A stretch of 14,675 bases of DNA from Chloroflexota bacterium (lineage in GTDB: Bacteria > Chloroflexota > Anaerolineae > Anaerolineales > Anaerolineaceae). Of the stretch, positions 12,938-14,675 are shown one piece after another. Below the pieces are notes generated by a model. That model had not been told where the DNA came from, did no database searches, and worked only from the letters and a program-made list of their open reading frames with translations. Position 1 is the first letter of the stretch; each line of letters starts with the position of its first letter. Both the position numbers and the translations under genes were made by a program. Location of the stretch: positions 1 to 14,675 of the forward strand of contig JAJYJF010000015.1 of the NCBI GenBank assembly GCA_021796375.1. Direction: 5' to 3'.

Positions 12938-13534
12938 ATGCGCATCGGGATTTTCGGCGGGACCTTCGATCCGCCCCACCAGGGACACCTGATCCTGGCG
13001 GAAGAGGCGGAATACCAGCTCGGTCTCGACCGGCTGCTCTGGGTTCTGACCGCCGACCCGCCGCACAAGCAGGGCCAGCCGATCACCCCGCTGGAGGTGC
13101 GCCTGGATCTCTTGCGGGCGGCGATCGGCGAAAACCCGCGTTTCGAGCTCTCCCGGGTCGACATCGACCGCCCCGGGCCGCATTTCGCGCTGGATACCGT
13201 CCGCCTGCTGCGCGAGGCGAACCCCACCGCGGAGCTCGCGTACCTGATCGGGGGGGATTCGCTGCGCGACCTGCCCACCTGGCACTCCCCGGCGGATTTT
13301 CTCCGGTCAGTGGACGTGCTGGGCGTGATGCGGCGGCCGGGAGACCGAGTGGACCTGACCGCCCTGGAGGCGGAGCTGCCGGGCTTGCAGAAGACCGTCC
13401 GCTATATCGACGCGCCGCTGCTGGAAATTTCTTCCTCGCAGATCCGCCAGCGGGTCTCGGAAGGCCGCCCGTACCGCTATTACGTCCCCCGAGAGGTGTA
13501 CCGCCTCATCCAGGCCCGCCACCTTTATCGATAA
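12938..13534 (+). CDS. nadD: Nicotinate-nucleotide adenylyltransferase
   Basis: Transfers AMP from ATP to nicotinate mononucleotide, the step that makes deamido-NAD in NAD synthesis. The 198-residue product is of normal length. The nucleotidyltransferase signature GGTFDPPHQGH spans residues 7-17, with the catalytic HxGH at 14-17; the second motif ISSSQIRQ spans 164-171. ATG 12938 places the family start MRIGIFGGTFDPPH correctly; an earlier in-frame start at 12917 overlaps the end of obg and adds residues not seen in the family. GGAGG is about 12 bases upstream. The obg-nadD pairing is common in Gram-positive-type genomes, and both belong to the argS unit. Confidence 0.96.
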   Translation: MRIGIFGGTFDPPHQGHLILAEEAEYQLGLDRLLWVLTADPPHKQGQPITPLEVRLDLLRAAIGENPRFELSRVDIDRPGPHFALDTVRLLREANPTAELAYLIGGDSLRDLPTWHSPADFLRSVDVLGVMRRPGDRVDLTALEAELPGLQKTVRYIDAPLLEISSSQIRQRVSEGRPYRYYVPREVYRLIQARHLYR

Positions 13535-13571
13535 CCTGCAAGATACCCGTTTCCGCGGTCTGAAAGCTTCC

Positions 13572-14675
13572 ATGGCCATCCTCATCGACAATCTGTTTGC
13601 CTCCGTCATCCTCGGGCACCTGTGGGCTGACCTGCTGAATGGCCAGCTTGGAATTATCCTGGCTTATCTCAGCACCCCGCTCGGCCTGAGCAACGCGGTG
13701 ATCGGTCTGGTCATCACGGGCTACATGGTGACGCAGTCGGTCGCCCAGCCGGTGGCTGGCTACCTCACCGACCGGATCGGACCGCGCTGGCTGGTATCCG
13801 GCGGCTTGCTGTGGATGGGTCTTTTCTTCAGCCTGGCAACGCTGATCCACGGCCCGGCATCGCTGATCCTGCTGGTGATCGCAAGCCTTGGCTCCGGCGC
13901 GCTGCACCCGGCCGGCAGCTCGCAGGTGACCCTGTTGGGGAAAGTTCACTTGCAGGGCAGGGAGACAATGGCCGCATCGTATTTCTTCGTTGCCGGGCAG
14001 TTCGGCTTCTTTTTCGGGCCGCTTCTCGGCGGGCCGCTGCTGCAGCGGTTTGGCCTGCCGGGCATCCTGCCCCTCATCCTCGCCTGCCTGCCGGTCGGTG
14101 CGTTCTCCGGCTGGCAGCTTAAATCCGCCCTGCGCACCCATCCGGTTCAACGCGAGCCAGGGAGCAGCCGGGGTTCCCTGCTTCCCAGGCCGGTTGTATC
14201 TGGCTGGATCGTAGCTGCCCTGGTGGGAGTAGCCGCCTTCCAGTCCTTCTTATCCTCCAATATCTCGACCTATATCCCCAAATACCTTTCCGATCTCGGC
14301 CAGCCGGCAGGGACCTACGGGCTGATCACGGCGCTCTTTATGGCCGGGTCAGGGATCGGTATGCTTTCCGGGGGCATCCTCGGGGATCGGTTCAGCCGGC
14401 GTGGGGTGATCACCGTTTCCCTGCTGGCTGCCAGCCTGCCGGTTTACGTCATCGGGGTGACCGGATTTTCGCCGTGGTTGTATGGAATGATCCTGCTGGC
14501 GGGGATTTTCAACGGCGCGGCGAATACCTCGATCTTCGTCACCTCTCAAAAAATGTTCCCCGGAAGCACCGGACTGGCCTCGGGGCTGATCCTCGCTTTT
14601 ATGTTTTCCTCCGGCGCGGTCGGAACACTCCTCTGCGGGCACCTGGCGGATGCGGTCGGTTTCCCGCCCGTTTTT
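13572..14675 (+). CDS. MFS transporter, Fsr (fosmidomycin resistance)-like (3' end outside window)
   Basis: The first 368 residues of a major facilitator superfamily protein in the inner membrane; the gene continues past the right edge without a stop. About ten to eleven hydrophobic segments are present out of the expected twelve. The MFS loop 2-3 motif is visible as GYLTDRIGPRW (about 63-73) and recurs in the second half as SGGILGDRFSRRG. GSGALHPAGSSQV followed by VAGQFGFFFGPLLGG is typical of the Fsr subgroup, proton-driven drug exporters. The real substrate is unknown. ATG 13572 is chosen because an in-frame stop lies at the nadD end and no other start is near; the ribosome site is weak (GAAAG). 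It follows nadD by 37 bases and may be co-transcribed. Confidence 0.88.
   Translation, partial: MAILIDNLFASVILGHLWADLLNGQLGIILAYLSTPLGLSNAVIGLVITGYMVTQSVAQPVAGYLTDRIGPRWLVSGGLLWMGLFFSLATLIHGPASLILLVIASLGSGALHPAGSSQVTLLGKVHLQGRETMAASYFFVAGQFGFFFGPLLGGPLLQRFGLPGILPLILACLPVGAFSGWQLKSALRTHPVQREPGSSRGSLLPRPVVSGWIVAALVGVAAFQSFLSSNISTYIPKYLSDLGQPAGTYGLITALFMAGSGIGMLSGGILGDRFSRRGVITVSLLAASLPVYVIGVTGFSPWLYGMILLAGIFNGAANTSIFVTSQKMFPGSTGLASGLILAFMFSSGAVGTLLCGHLADAVGFPPVF

Overview
The window is high-GC bacterial chromosome with closely packed genes, mostly on the plus strand. Gene content and style suggest a Chloroflexota bacterium, perhaps Anaerolineae. Supporting points are the B-family polymerase operon, a Gram-positive-type LexA box, the Mn-type superoxide dismutase, and GTG/TTG starts. 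No marker is decisive, so this is inference. No insertion sequence, CRISPR array or tRNA was seen.

Layout. (1) 1-538, minus: sodA, cut by the window edge, with its own sigma70-type promoter, divergent from an EamA-family exporter (674-1645). (2) 1781-6816, plus: a probable DNA-damage operon. A strong promoter (TTGACT-17-TATAAT) has a perfect GAAC-N4-GTTC palindrome in its spacer, as expected for a LexA/SOS operator. It is followed by a degenerate RecA/Rad51-like protein ending in the clamp-binding motif QLALF, an unknown 98-residue protein, a B-family DNA polymerase with altered motifs B and C and a degraded proofreading site, a radical-SAM protein with a C-terminal helix-hairpin-helix, and a DUF6504-like protein. 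(3) 6812-8195: a metal-responsive ArsR repressor with its operator over its own start codon, overlapping a zinc-type CDF exporter. (4) 8196-9046: a non-coding stretch with two minus-strand terminators and rnpB (RNase P RNA), whose ends are set by a perfect 12-bp P1 helix and whose promoter places transcription start exactly at P1. (5) 9164-9583: rpsT with TTG start, promoter and terminator. (6) 9808-13534: argS-obg-nadD, a tight housekeeping operon with a hairpin in its leader. (7) 13572-end: an Fsr-like MFS transporter cut by the window edge.

The most interesting part is region 2. Its parts mirror the logic of the ImuA-ImuB-DnaE2 mutasome: SOS control, a catalytically dead RecA-like subunit, an adaptor with a beta-clamp motif, and an error-prone polymerase. 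Here the polymerase is of B family, and the clamp motif sits on the RecA-like protein instead of on the polymerase. The radical-SAM/HhH and DUF6504 genes point to the same damage response. The function is inferred from sequence motifs and gene order only.
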